The notes below the pieces were generated by a model. The model did not search any database. It saw only the letters and a program-made list of their open reading frames with translations, and was not told where the DNA came from. Below are positions 52,911-62,187 of a DNA stretch of 64,000 bases, piece after piece. The position numbers and the translations under genes are program-made. The DNA is from Gloeothece verrucosa PCC 7822. GTDB taxonomy: Bacteria; Cyanobacteriota; Cyanobacteriia; Cyanobacteriales; Microcystaceae. The DNA lies in the NCBI RefSeq assembly GCF_000147335.1, contig NC_014501.1, positions 2,974,300-3,038,299 of the forward strand, in the 5' to 3' direction. The first letter of the stretch is position 1; every line of letters starts with the position of its first letter.

Positions 52911-54488
52911 ATGTTTTTATCTAAACTTTTCCGGTGGCTACAGTTGCCTCTTTTATTCTCTATGTGGAAAACCTTTTATATTAAACCCAATGAAATCGGA
53001 ATTTTATATCACCGCAGCGATTTTAAGAAAATTTTGTCACCAGGAACCTATACTTATTTTGGTCGCCATTGGAATCTTAAAACCTATGACCTCAACCAGG
53101 CAGAAGCTAAGATAGAAAATCTAGAATTATTGCTAGTAACTCACTCAGCCGAACTGAGTGATAAGCTGTTAATTGTTAGAACAAACTTTAATCAAACCGC
53201 TTTAGTACGCTACGGTCAAAACTGGATCAGCATTGCTCCTAATCAACTTCGTGCTTTTTGGCGGGGTTTTATTGAGGTAGAATCTCATATTTTCAATTTA
53301 GACGAAAGTTTGGAATTACCGGCTGAGTTTGTCGAGCAAGTGCGGGGCATAACTTTAAACGGATTGAAAAAATTTCAAGTCACAGAATATGAGATTGGTT
53401 TGCTGTACGTTCAAAATAATTTTGTGCGGCCTCTCGAACAGGGAGAATATGCTTTTTGGGTTGTAAATAAGGACGTGGCTGTGCGAACTCTCAGCCGCAT
53501 TGTGCCTAATCCTGATTTTCCTCTTGAAGATGTCCTAATTGAAAAACATCCTGAGTTTGTACAAACTTATTGCCAAATTGTTCAATTAGAAAGTAACCAA
53601 GTGGCAATCATAAGATATTTAGGTAAGGTTATTTCTATTTTGCCACCCACCAGCCGCAAGTTATTTTGGCAGGGGGTTGAAGTGGAAATTATTGATATTA
53701 GCAGCGAGGCAAAATTGCCGCCTAATTTAGTAGCCGAATTGCTGGCAGGTTCTAAAGAGGTTTTATTACTGAGTCACAACAGTTTACATATTCGAGAAGT
53801 GCCATCACAGCACCTAGGTTTGTTGTATATTAACCAAGAATTTCAAGCCCAATTACAGCCAGGGACTCATGCTTGGTGGGTGTTTGGACGCTCATTTCAA
53901 ACTGAAGTATTTGACTTACGTTTACAATCTATTGAAGTATCGGGTCAAGATATTCTCTCAAAAGATAAAGTGCCTTTGCGGTTGAATTTAACGGCGGGTT
54001 TCCGCATTCAAGATGCCCTTAGAGCCAAAAATGGTTTATCAAATGTTTCTGATTTCTTGTACAAAGAATTACAATTTGCTTTACGGGCGGCAGTCGGTGA
54101 AAAGACTTTAGATGCTTTATTGGAAGATAAAGGCGTGATCGATCAAAGTGTAGCCGAATACATTCGCGCTAAAACCGCAGACTATGGAATTGAAGTCGAT
54201 TCTGTCGGAGTAAAAGATATAATTTTACCTGGCGAGATTAAAACGATTTTGAGCAAAGTAGTAGAAGCTGAAAAAGCGGCTCAAGCTAATGTGGTTAGAC
54301 GTAGAGAAGAAACCGCAGCGACTCGTAGTATGTTGAATACTGCAAAAGTAATGGAGGATAACCCTGTGGCATTGCGGCTCAAAGAACTGGAGGTTTTAGA
54401 ACGCATTGCTGAAAAGATTGATCATATTCAAGTGAATGGGAGTTTAGATAGTATTTTGACGGAATTAATTCAAATTAATCGGCAATAA
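52911..54488 (+). CDS. SPFH/band-7 (slipin-like) protein with alternating internal repeats
   Basis: A 525-residue protein. Unit A (xxEIGLLYxxxxFxxxLxPGxYxxW) occurs at about residues 25-60, 158-195 and 298-335. Unit B (VALIRYGQxxxxxxPxxxRxFWxG...LPxxxVxxL type) occurs at about 86-145 and 220-278, giving A-B-A-B-A. The last A unit leads into a band-7 domain (IEVSGQDILSKDKVPLRLNL, TAGFRIQDALRAKNG) with a coiled-coil tail (VVEAEKAAQANVVRRREETA). A slightly hydrophobic N-terminus could anchor it. Band-7 proteins form membrane-microdomain oligomers. The repeated N-terminal half is unusual. Confidence 0.82.
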   Translation: MFLSKLFRWLQLPLLFSMWKTFYIKPNEIGILYHRSDFKKILSPGTYTYFGRHWNLKTYDLNQAEAKIENLELLLVTHSAELSDKLLIVRTNFNQTALVRYGQNWISIAPNQLRAFWRGFIEVESHIFNLDESLELPAEFVEQVRGITLNGLKKFQVTEYEIGLLYVQNNFVRPLEQGEYAFWVVNKDVAVRTLSRIVPNPDFPLEDVLIEKHPEFVQTYCQIVQLESNQVAIIRYLGKVISILPPTSRKLFWQGVEVEIIDISSEAKLPPNLVAELLAGSKEVLLLSHNSLHIREVPSQHLGLLYINQEFQAQLQPGTHAWWVFGRSFQTEVFDLRLQSIEVSGQDILSKDKVPLRLNLTAGFRIQDALRAKNGLSNVSDFLYKELQFALRAAVGEKTLDALLEDKGVIDQSVAEYIRAKTADYGIEVDSVGVKDIILPGEIKTILSKVVEAEKAAQANVVRRREETAATRSMLNTAKVMEDNPVALRLKELEVLERIAEKIDHIQVNGSLDSILTELIQINRQ

Positions 54489-54569
54489 GATTAAGCCATC
54501 AGGAATTTAAATTAGTGTTTAAGGGAGAATGAGCAACATTATTAATTTTGATAATTAATGATAAAAGAA

Positions 54570-54592
54570 GGGCAGGTCAATTAAGCCTGCCC
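54570..54592 (-). terminator. Rho-independent terminator of the ribosomal protein operon
   Basis: GGGCAGG and CCTGCCC form a 7-base stem between the convergent band-7 and rplL genes. On the minus strand it is followed by TTCTTTTAT. Confidence 0.85.
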
Positions 54593-54613
54593 AAACTCAG
54601 CTTTAAATCAAAC

Positions 54614-55003
54614 TTACTTCACGCTGACTTTAGCACCAGCTTCTTCCAATTTCTTCTTGGTATCTTCAGCGTCGTCCTTGTTAGTTCCTTCTTTAATGGG
54701 TTTAGGAGTAGATTCAACAAGGTCTTTAGCTTCTTTAAGACCCAAACCAGTGATAGTCCGAACCACTTTAAGGATTGCAATCTTCTTATCAGCCGGAACT
54801 TCTTCGAGAATAACATCGAATTCAGTTTTCTCTTCTTCAGGTTCAGCAGCAGCCGCCGCCGTAGGAGCAGCCATGACTACACCGCCAACAGGTGCAGCCG
54901 CGCTAACGCCAAAAGCTTCTTCAATTTGCTTAACCAGTTCAGCCGCTTCTAAGAGGGTCAAACTTTTTAACTTTTCCAAAATTTCATCAGTTGCAGCAGA
55001 CAT
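54614..55003 (-). CDS. rplL: 50S ribosomal protein L7/L12
   Basis: A 129-residue stalk protein. An N-terminal dimerisation helix ([20 protein letters not shown]), an Ala/Gly-rich hinge and the C-terminal domain ([33 protein letters not shown]) are complete. It recruits translation factors to the ribosome. It is last in the operon and is separated from rplJ by 171 bases containing heptamer repeats. Confidence 0.98.
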   Translation of the reverse strand: MSAATDEILEKLKSLTLLEAAELVKQIEEAFGVSAAAPVGGVVMAAPTAAAAAEPEEEKTEFDVILEEVPADKKIAILKVVRTITGLGLKEAKDLVESTPKPIKEGTNKDDAEDTKKKLEEAGAKVSVK

Positions 55004-55028
55004 GAATGTTACTCCTTATTGTGTAATA

Positions 55029-55092
55029 GATGGTTAGTTATTAGTGATTAGTCATTAGTGATTAGTCATTAATTAATCATTGATTAATTAGT
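55029..55092. repeat. Heptameric repeat tract between rplJ and rplL
   Basis: Units of TTAGTCA/TTAGTGA (GTTAGTTATTAGTGATTAGT and following) repeat about seven times, with a further cluster (ACTAATGACTAATGATTACT) at about 55119-55140. It lies in the middle of the ribosomal protein operon. Confidence 0.85.
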
Positions 55093-55174
55093 CGTAAAAA
55101 AGCGAGTATGCTAGTTACTAATGACTAATGATTACTGACTATTGACTGGGGTGCTTCACTGTGTTCCGCACTAA

Positions 55175-55702
55175 TTAGCCTTCTTCCTTTTCGGAATAAG
55201 CTTGGATACCGCGTGCAATAGAAGAGGGAACTTCTTTGATGCCCACAGCAATCTTGGTAGCCAGAGCGTTGAGAGCGCCAGCGATTTGAGCATATAATTG
55301 CTCTTTGGTGGGCAAATCGGCTAAAGCTTCTACTTGATCTTTAGTCAAGCTGCGCCCTTCCATGACACCACCGCGTAATTCGGTTTTTTTGCTGTCTTTT
55401 TGGAAGGCTTTATAAGCTTTCACGGCTCCGCCCACATCTTCAGGCACGAGCAGGATAGCAGAGGACCCCTTGAGATGTTCGTGCATGACTTGCCATTTTT
55501 CATCCCCATCAACGGCGATGCGAACAAGGGTGTTTTTGGCAATTTTGCAGGTTCCTCCTAGGGGGCGTAGCCGCCTGCGTAGGTCGGTTATTTCAGCAAC
55601 CGTTAGCCCTTGATAATCGATGACGACGGCTAGTTGAGACTCTTTTAGGAGTCCTTTGAAATCCGCTACCACCTCTTCTTTGTTTTCTCGGGTTCTTCCC
55701 AT
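55175..55702 (-). CDS. rplJ: 50S ribosomal protein L10
   Basis: A 175-residue protein that anchors L7/L12 dimers to the ribosome. MGRTRENKEEVVADFKGLLK, VVIDYQGLTVAEITDLRRRL and CKIAKNTLVRIA are typical. AAGGAGGTGA just upstream of the ATG is a near-perfect ribosome-binding site. A leader hairpin lies upstream. Confidence 0.98.
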   Translation of the reverse strand: MGRTRENKEEVVADFKGLLKESQLAVVIDYQGLTVAEITDLRRRLRPLGGTCKIAKNTLVRIAVDGDEKWQVMHEHLKGSSAILLVPEDVGGAVKAYKAFQKDSKKTELRGGVMEGRSLTKDQVEALADLPTKEQLYAQIAGALNALATKIAVGIKEVPSSIARGIQAYSEKEEG

Positions 55703-55931
55703 TGGGTTGTCACCTCCTTAAGGGTTAAAAAACACTTTTGCATGAAGACCATAAAGAAACCCCTGGCGTTTTGCCGGGGTTAAAAGCCACAAGGATAAAA
55801 GGATAAAGCTCAAGAATAACTCTTGACTCGGGTTTGACTTTTTTCTTGTTTTGGCTAGTACCTCGGCAGGATATTAAGCGAAATGCACCTACTGTCTTCG
55901 GTTATGGCCTTAATTGAATTTAAAATTAAAT
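55703..55931 (-). promoter_or_regulatory. rplJ leader region with hairpin (candidate L10 leader)
   Basis: This 229-base gap between rplA and rplJ contains a bulged 9-bp hairpin at 55758-55781 (on the minus strand AACCCCGGC / GCCaGGGGTT). A gap of this size at this place is where L10(L12)4 binds its mRNA leader in other bacteria for feedback control. The specific RNA motif was not confirmed by eye. Confidence 0.4.
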
Positions 55932-56645
55932 TTAGGCTTCTGCTTTCAAGTCACGGAGACTGTTGACATCTACTTGGATAGAGGGACCCATCGAAGCAGA
56001 AACATAAATTGTACGCCAGTAACGACCTTTTGCCCCAGAGGGACGGTTACGGTCTATGGTTTCTTGTAAAGCTTTTAAGTTAACCAACAGGTCTTCGGCA
56101 GAAAAAGAAGCTTTTCCAAACATAACATGAACAATCCCTGTTCGGTCAGCCCGGAATTCTTGTTTCCCTGCTTTAAACTCTTGAATAGCTGCGGCTAAAT
56201 CTGTGGTGACGGTGCCGCCTTTAGGGGATGGCATTAAGCCTCTCGGACCTAATAAACGCCCTAATTTAGCGACTTTCGGCATCATATCTGGTGTAGCGAT
56301 TAATACCTCAAAATCCATCATTCCGTTTTGGATTTCGTCAATTAATTCTTCTGAGCCAACAATGTCAGCCCCTCCATTACTGGCTTCTTGGACTTTTTCG
56401 CCTCTGGCGATGACGGCCACGCGAACGGTTTGGCCGGTGCCTTTGGGAAAGGTAACGGTTGTCCGCAATTGTTGGTCGGTGTATTTGGGGTCAATGCCTA
56501 GACGCACATGAGCTTCGGCTGTTTCGTCAAATTTGGCTGTTGCGGTTTCTTTGAGTAAATTGAGGGCTTCTAGCGGCTCATAAGCCTTATTTTCATCGAC
56601 TTTAGCCAGTGCCTCTTTTAAGCGGCGGGATATTTTTTTAGGCAT
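55932..56645 (-). CDS. rplA: 50S ribosomal protein L1
   Basis: A 237-residue protein of the L1 stalk. [40 protein letters not shown], and the conserved [15 protein letters not shown] are present. It also binds its own mRNA in many bacteria. It lies 89 bases downstream of rplK. Confidence 0.98.
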   Translation of the reverse strand: MPKKISRRLKEALAKVDENKAYEPLEALNLLKETATAKFDETAEAHVRLGIDPKYTDQQLRTTVTFPKGTGQTVRVAVIARGEKVQEASNGGADIVGSEELIDEIQNGMMDFEVLIATPDMMPKVAKLGRLLGPRGLMPSPKGGTVTTDLAAAIQEFKAGKQEFRADRTGIVHVMFGKASFSAEDLLVNLKALQETIDRNRPSGAKGRYWRTIYVSASMGPSIQVDVNSLRDLKAEA

Positions 56646-56734
56646 TTTTTCTCCTTGGGTTGATAACGAAGCGCTTGCTTCTCCCCGAAAAATAGTAAAC
56701 AGTAAATAAGGTTAATTGATGAGTGTTAAGGGCA

Positions 56735-57160
56735 TTAATCTTTAATGCTGATTCCCATGTTGCGGGCGGTTCCGGCCACAATTTTCATGGCTGCCTCAAT
56801 ATCGTTAGCATTGAGGTCTGGCAATTTTGTTTGGGCTATTTCTCGCAGTTGGTCATTGGTAATTGAGCCGACATTCTTTTTGTTGGGTTCGTTAGAACCT
56901 CTTTCTACTCCTGCGGCTTTACGGATTAAAACTGAAGCGGGAGGAGTTTTAAGAATGAAAGTGAAACTGCGGTCTTCAAAGACTGATATTTCTACCGGTA
57001 CTACCATTCCGGCTTGATCTGACGTTTTTGCATTGTATTCTTTGCAAAAAGCCATAATATTGACCCCATGTTGACCCAATGCGGGACCTACAGGAGGGGC
57101 GGGGTTAGCCTTTCCCGCAGGAAGGGCTAATTTAATAATTGCGACTATTTTCTTTGCCAT
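56735..57160 (-). CDS. rplK: 50S ribosomal protein L11
   Basis: A 141-residue protein of the GTPase-associated centre. [39 protein letters not shown] and [10 protein letters not shown] are diagnostic. It follows nusG after 3 bases. Confidence 0.98.
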   Translation of the reverse strand: MAKKIVAIIKLALPAGKANPAPPVGPALGQHGVNIMAFCKEYNAKTSDQAGMVVPVEISVFEDRSFTFILKTPPASVLIRKAAGVERGSNEPNKKNVGSITNDQLREIAQTKLPDLNANDIEAAMKIVAGTARNMGISIKD

Positions 57161-57163
57161 AGG

Positions 57164-57796
57164 TTAGCCTTGTTTTTCAATCTGATTAAATTCCAACTCT
57201 ACTGGTGTTTCTCGCCCAAAAATCGAGAGTAGTGCTTTTAATTTACTCCTTTCTGGGCTAACTTCTATCACTTCCCCTTCAAAATCTTTAAAGGGTCCAG
57301 AGAGAACCATGATTTTGTCGCCCACTTCTAAGTCTACCTTGACCACAGGTTCTTGACCTTGGGCAACTTTAAAGATCCTCTCTACTTCTGAGGAACTTAG
57401 GGGCATGGGTTTGACGTGACCTCTCCCTCTCCCATAACGACGTTTTTGTTCGGCTCCGACGAAGTTGATCACATTCGGGGTGTTTTTCACCACCTGCCAG
57501 GCATCATCATCCATGATCATTTGAACTAGGACATATCCTGGAAAAACTTTTTCTTCTCCGTGTTGACGACTGCCGTCTTTACGGATTTTCACCGTTGGGG
57601 TTTGGGGAATTTGGATTTGTAAAATACGGTCAGCCACATCTAAGGTGTGGATGCGCTGTTCTAGATTAGTCTTAACCCGCTTTTCACATCCCGAAGCCAC
57701 TTGAACCGCATACCAGCGTGCGTTCTTTTTTCTTTGCTCTTGTTCTAAGTGTTCTAACTCCTCAAGTTCTTGTGATTGATCGTCTGTAAATGTCAT
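57164..57796 (-). CDS. nusG: Transcription termination/antitermination protein NusG
   Basis: A 210-residue NusG. ARWYAVQVASGCEKRVKTNL opens the NGN domain, VFPGYVLVQMIMDDDAWQVV follows, and the KOW domain has VGDKIMVLSGPFKDFEGEVI. An acidic N-terminal extension (EELEELEHLEQEQ) is typical of cyanobacteria. Its ATG directly follows the secE stop. Confidence 0.98.
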   Translation of the reverse strand: MTFTDDQSQELEELEHLEQEQRKKNARWYAVQVASGCEKRVKTNLEQRIHTLDVADRILQIQIPQTPTVKIRKDGSRQHGEEKVFPGYVLVQMIMDDDAWQVVKNTPNVINFVGAEQKRRYGRGRGHVKPMPLSSSEVERIFKVAQGQEPVVKVDLEVGDKIMVLSGPFKDFEGEVIEVSPERSKLKALLSIFGRETPVELEFNQIEKQG

Positions 57797-58033
57797 TTAA
57801 AATACCTTCCCTGCTACCCAAGCGAAGAAGTTATCCACCAAATAAATTATGGTAGCTACTAAAGTCACCATTAAGATTACTGCCGCCGATTCACTGATTA
57901 ATTGCTGTCTGGAAGGCCAAACAACTTTTCCGAGTTCCTCTTTGGTTTCCTTGGTAAACTCTGTGAGTTGAAATTTTTGAGTTTCTTCTTTGGTTTCGCT
58001 GGTTTCTTTTTTTTGCGCTTCTTTTTTAACCAC
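57797..58033 (-). CDS. secE: Preprotein translocase subunit SecE
   Basis: A 78-residue single-pass membrane protein of the SecYEG channel. A charged N-terminal region rich in Lys, Glu and Thr leads to EELGKVVWPSRQQLISESAA and the membrane helix VILMVTLVATIIYLVDNFFA. The start is GTG. Its order before nusG is universal. Confidence 0.96.
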   Translation of the reverse strand: MVKKEAQKKETSETKEETQKFQLTEFTKETKEELGKVVWPSRQQLISESAAVILMVTLVATIIYLVDNFFAWVAGKVF

Positions 58034-58212
58034 GATGGCTGCTTCTCCCCTTTTCAGTTAACAGTTATCAGTTACCAGTTATCAGTACCAGTTTTTCAGT
58101 TATCTATTTATATTAGTTTACTTTCAAGCTCGTACTGATTTCCTAGTTAACTGAAATTTAAGCAGCACTCGCCTCACCCTGTTTCAGCAGCTATTGGCAT
58201 TTTTGTGCCTAA

Positions 58213-58285
58213 CGCGCCCTGGAGGACTTGAACCCCCGACATCAGGTTTTGGAGACCTGCGTTCTACCAACTGAACTAAGAGCGC
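58213..58285 (-). tRNA. trnW-CCA: tRNA-Trp (anticodon CCA)
   Basis: On the minus strand, acceptor GCGCTCT/AGGGCGC, anticodon stem CAGGT/ACCTG with loop CTCCAAA, and T-arm with GGTTCAAGTCC give a complete 73-base tRNA. It lies between rplS and secE, a conserved bacterial arrangement. Confidence 0.96.
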
Positions 58286-58389
58286 ACGGGAATGTTAGTA
58301 AGCTAGTCTTATGCTTGGCTTTACACTTTTCTTATCATAGCATAATCTGCTTTAATGCCAACTAGATCAAACAGGTGCGCTGCTTTTTT

Positions 58390-58752
58390 TTAAAGTGGAC
58401 GATCAAAACGCTGTTGAATGCGAGTCGCTTTTCCAACCCGGTCGCGCAAGTAGTATAATTTGGCTCGGCGAACTTTACCGCGACGGATCACTTTAATGCT
58501 GGCAATTCTAGGAGAATGGAGCAAGAATACTCTTTCTACTCCTACGCCTTGAAATACCCGCCGCACTGTCATTGTTTTGTTGATTCCACTATTGCCCATA
58601 GCGATCACGGTGCCTTCGTAAGGTTGTATCCGTTCTTTACCGCCTTCGACAATTTTTACACCCACCCGAATTGTGTCACCAACGTGAATGGTTGGTAAGT
58701 CCGAGTTGAGGTATTCTGCCTCGATTGATTTAATGATTTGTTCGGCGTTCAT
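58390..58752 (-). CDS. rplS: 50S ribosomal protein L19
   Basis: A 120-residue protein at the subunit interface. [36 protein letters not shown] and [20 protein letters not shown], then [16 protein letters not shown], are diagnostic. It is the first gene before tRNA-Trp and the secE operon. Confidence 0.98.
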   Translation of the reverse strand: MNAEQIIKSIEAEYLNSDLPTIHVGDTIRVGVKIVEGGKERIQPYEGTVIAMGNSGINKTMTVRRVFQGVGVERVFLLHSPRIASIKVIRRGKVRRAKLYYLRDRVGKATRIQQRFDRPL

Positions 58753-58832
58753 GGCTGTTGCAAAAACTCACAATTTATTATCATACCTTATCTTTTTAAA
58801 TAAGGCAAGATGCCAAGTCTTTAATTTATTCT

Positions 58833-59537
58833 CTAGTCCCTAGTTTTTTCAATATTAGGATTGGATGGCTTGCGCTCAGAAAATCCCCAGACAAATAAAG
58901 CACTCACCAAAAGGATCATCGCCCATTCCGGTAAAACCACTTCGGGATTAATCACGCGCAGGAGTAAGCGTAATCCCACCAAACCCACCGTAACTAATCC
59001 AGCATCTTCTAAATGAGTAAACTCCTCTAGCCAGCGAATAAATAATCCAGCCAAAAATCGCAGCGTAATTACGCCGATGGTTCCACCTACTAGCACTAGC
59101 CAAAGATCATCAGCTACGGCGATGGCGGTTGTGACGCTATCGAGAGAAAAGGCTAAATCTGTTACAGCAATCATAGGAATGGCTTGCCACAGTGAGGAAA
59201 AGCCGAGGCGATGGGCTTTTTCTTCATCGGTTTCTTGAGAGGTAAAATACTTGAAAACTAACCACAGCAGATAAATTGCCCCTAATAACTCAAATTGCCA
59301 ATATTTAATCACCCAGGTAGCGGTAAAGATTAAAATCATGCGAAGCACATAAGCGATCAATAAGCCTATATTAAGTGCGTAACGCTGATCTTTAGGATTT
59401 TCTATCTCTTGAGCGATAGCGGCTAAGGCGATGGCATTATCGGCAGAGAGTACCGCTTCTAGGGCAATCAGAATCAGCAGCACTAAGGGAGTTTTTAGAC
59501 TCAGACTTAAGGAAGAGTCAAGAATTTGGTCTAGCAT
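58833..59537 (-). CDS. TerC-family integral membrane protein
   Basis: A 234-residue protein with about seven membrane helices. ALEAVLSADNAIALAAIAQE and VTDLAFSLDSVTTAIAVADD contain the conserved Asn/Asp residues of the TerC/Alx group, which are linked to metal export, tellurite resistance or protein insertion into thylakoids. The substrate here is not known; manganese-related roles of family members make metal transport plausible. Confidence 0.93.
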   Translation of the reverse strand: MLDQILDSSLSLSLKTPLVLLILIALEAVLSADNAIALAAIAQEIENPKDQRYALNIGLLIAYVLRMILIFTATWVIKYWQFELLGAIYLLWLVFKYFTSQETDEEKAHRLGFSSLWQAIPMIAVTDLAFSLDSVTTAIAVADDLWLVLVGGTIGVITLRFLAGLFIRWLEEFTHLEDAGLVTVGLVGLRLLLRVINPEVVLPEWAMILLVSALFVWGFSERKPSNPNIEKTRD

Positions 59538-59620
59538 TTAAAAGTGTTTGATGGCCAAAATCTACATCAGTAAGTGGACGGCGAGGGAATTTAAGACAAA
59601 AAGTCAAGAATTAGACTCGT

Positions 59621-60640
59621 CTATCTTCTGGCATTATAAACTTTTCCATCAGGCATAATCGCTTCAGATAAGTTTACCCGGCTTAAATTAGCGCTCATCA
59701 AATCGGATCGAGTTAGATTCGTATTGCTTAAGTCGGCCCCGGTTAAATTGGCTTTGGCAAAGAAAACCTCGATTAATTCAGCTTCTTTAAGATATGCCCC
59801 CGACAAATTAGCTCTCGTCAAATCTGCGTGATTCAGGCGAGTAAAAGATAAATTAGCGCCGCTAAGATTAGTAGCATTCAGGTTAATATGAGTCATAATA
59901 GCTCCCTTAAAATTGGCCCCACCGGCTTCGGCTTGCATCATTTTTGCTCTGACTAAATTAGCATTATTCAAGTCGGCTCCTGTCAAGTTAGCTCCCACTA
60001 AATTAGCTTCTGAAAGAATTGTCCCTGTAAGGTTTGCTTTGCTTAAATCGGCTTTTCGTAAATCGGCATCTCGTAAATTAGCCTCTTTTAAATTAGCGCC
60101 GCTTAAATTGGCTCTAGCGAGATCTACCCCTTTCATATTTGCGCCTTGTAAATCGGCTTTAAATAAGTTAGCCGCTTGCAAATTCGTATTAAAGTTTTTC
60201 TTTTCCTGACGCATATTCGCGCCTCTAAGGCAGGCTCCTGTTAAGTTTGCCCCACTTAAGTCTGAGCCTCTGAGATCGGCACCAATTAGATTAGCATCTA
60301 AAAGCATAGCTAAAGTCAGGTCTGTTTCTTGCAAGATTGCGCCGCTCAAAATAATGCCATGAAGCATAGCACTACGTAAATCTGCCCCTGTTAAATCGGC
60401 TTGAGATAGATTTGCGCCACTGAGATCACTAGCTACTAAGTTGGCTTGGGCTAAATTGGCTCGGTTGAGATAAGCAAAGATCAGATTAGCACCATGAAGA
60501 TCGGCTTCGTTGAGGATAATACCAATTAAGTCAGCCCCTACCAGATTAGCGCCCGGAATTTTCAAGCCGCTAAAGTTAATTTCTCCGTTTGAATAGCGTT
60601 CAATTAGTTCTTTTGGTTTCATATTAACTGTTTGAGCCAA
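59621..60640 (-). CDS. Pentapeptide-repeat protein
   Basis: A 339-residue soluble protein. After about 20 residues (KPKELIERYSNGEINFSGLK), nearly the whole length consists of A(D/N)LXX repeats (GANLVGADLIGIILNEADLH and on), forming a right-handed quadrilateral beta-helix. One interruption occurs near residue 145-155 (RQEKKNFNTN). Such proteins are abundant in cyanobacteria and mostly of unknown role. No signal peptide is present. Confidence 0.93.
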   Translation of the reverse strand: MAQTVNMKPKELIERYSNGEINFSGLKIPGANLVGADLIGIILNEADLHGANLIFAYLNRANLAQANLVASDLSGANLSQADLTGADLRSAMLHGIILSGAILQETDLTLAMLLDANLIGADLRGSDLSGANLTGACLRGANMRQEKKNFNTNLQAANLFKADLQGANMKGVDLARANLSGANLKEANLRDADLRKADLSKANLTGTILSEANLVGANLTGADLNNANLVRAKMMQAEAGGANFKGAIMTHINLNATNLSGANLSFTRLNHADLTRANLSGAYLKEAELIEVFFAKANLTGADLSNTNLTRSDLMSANLSRVNLSEAIMPDGKVYNARR

Positions 60641-60665
60641 AGATTTTTTTTAAAAGTCTTGTGAT

Positions 60666-61871
60666 TTATAAAATATGCCCAACGGCTTGAAGAATAACAT
60701 TGACGGTTTGTAAATTTGAGTCTACATCGTTTTGCTTTCTAGCAATATTCACTAATTTTGTTTCTATTTCTTGTACACTTTTTCTACTCTCAATTAGTTG
60801 TTGTAGAAAATCTTCTAAAATATAACCTTTTAAAATTGACCAATCTTGTCCCGTTTGGTCCCAAGGCTGGAAGAGGAGAGAATATAATAATATTTTGGCT
60901 CTTAATGGATTAGTATATTGGAGGATTTCCAGCCGCACTTCAAACAGGTTATATTCTTTATTAGTTTCTTGTACCGGCTGAAACTCGGGTAAGTTAATTT
61001 GAGTTAAAGTATGTGAAGCCGGCGAGTTTTTGGCACTAATAACTGTGGGATATACCTCTTCAGCATATAAGTCCCTTGGGGAGTTTATTGAAGAAATTTG
61101 AGTTAATTCATGAGCCGACTGAATTTCTGTTTTATCCAAATGGATGATTTGAGTTTCAATAATATTTGTGTCGATTTTGCTGCTTTTTTCTTCTTCATAT
61201 TCTACCTCGGTATCGTAGAGAATTTCGATTTGATTTAAAATTAAGGTGGCTATGGCTAAATAAACGGTTTTTTTATTGAGACTTTCCACAAGTTTATTAA
61301 AGGCTTCCCTCAAATTAATTTTATTTTGATATTTTTGACGAAGTTCTAAAATTAAGTTTTTTAATCCATAAGCATCAATAATATTTGTGTCATTTTCCCA
61401 TTGTTTTTTACTGACGGCAAAAATGAGTTTTTTAATGCGGCTTTCTTCTCGATGATTGGCTAAGTTAGCCACCACTTGATCAATGACTAATTGAGAATTT
61501 TGAAGCGGCGAGCTAGTTTCTTTTTTTACAGCAATAATGGCGGTTTGTTCAGATTCATCAGCCTGGCTAACCTGAGCCTTATATAAGCGACTTATTTGAG
61601 CTACAATGGTTTTTCCTAAAGGAGCATAAACTTTAGGTCTGTTGAGGGTTTTTATCAGTTTATAAATGGAAAAAGTTAATTGTTCATTACTAGGTTTTAG
61701 CCGAACTATTTCTTGAATTAATTCTTCCCAGGAAACCCCATTTAAGATTGTAGGATCATTTTCCCAGTATTTTTTGCAGATGCAAAAAACTAACTTTTTG
61801 ATTCGTAATGATTCTTCATGATTTTCTAAATAATCAACAACTTTATCGAAATTTTCTGGAGAAAATTGCAT
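60666..61871 (-). CDS. Hypothetical protein with internal duplication, 401 aa
   Basis: Two related domains are visible. Residues 11-98 (LENHEESLRIKKLVFCICKK, YWENDPTILNGVSWEELI) align with residues 133-220 (LANHREESRIKKLIFAVSKK, QWENDTNIIDAYGLKNLI). The identity in the RIKKL-F-..KK-WEND core is high. A linker follows (about 221-310), then a helical C-terminal domain (about 315-401, NPLRAKILLYSLLFQPWDQT). No family was recognised, and it is soluble. It sits 25 bases upstream of the pentapeptide-repeat gene on the same strand, so the two may work together. Confidence 0.75.
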   Translation of the reverse strand: MQFSPENFDKVVDYLENHEESLRIKKLVFCICKKYWENDPTILNGVSWEELIQEIVRLKPSNEQLTFSIYKLIKTLNRPKVYAPLGKTIVAQISRLYKAQVSQADESEQTAIIAVKKETSSPLQNSQLVIDQVVANLANHREESRIKKLIFAVSKKQWENDTNIIDAYGLKNLILELRQKYQNKINLREAFNKLVESLNKKTVYLAIATLILNQIEILYDTEVEYEEEKSSKIDTNIIETQIIHLDKTEIQSAHELTQISSINSPRDLYAEEVYPTVISAKNSPASHTLTQINLPEFQPVQETNKEYNLFEVRLEILQYTNPLRAKILLYSLLFQPWDQTGQDWSILKGYILEDFLQQLIESRKSVQEIETKLVNIARKQNDVDSNLQTVNVILQAVGHIL

Positions 61872-62187
61872 ACCACACCTCTAAATTATTTGAGAGGGGA
61901 AAGCTTCTATTTAAAGTAGATTGTAGACTGAAGACAATAGAGTTGCCTACAGTCTGTTAGGCGCTTAATACAGCACAATTTAGGAGCTAGGCATTAGGGA
62001 TGCAACTGACTAGGGGACTAACTTTTAGACTCAGAAACTGGACCTAACTAATCAAGTTGAAATTTGCTGCAAGTGGCTCTATTTATAATCATACTCAAAG
62101 CCTATAGTTATCGATCTCGTTAAAAATTCTGAATATTTAAGAAAGATTTCCAGGCTTGATGGGGTTTTTACGTAAACTTAGTTGAAT
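61872..62187. other. Intergenic region without visible gene
   Basis: These 316 bases lie between the secF stop and the start of the duplicated-domain gene. No ORF, tRNA or strong terminator was seen; the downstream gene's promoter should be here. Confidence 0.45.
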
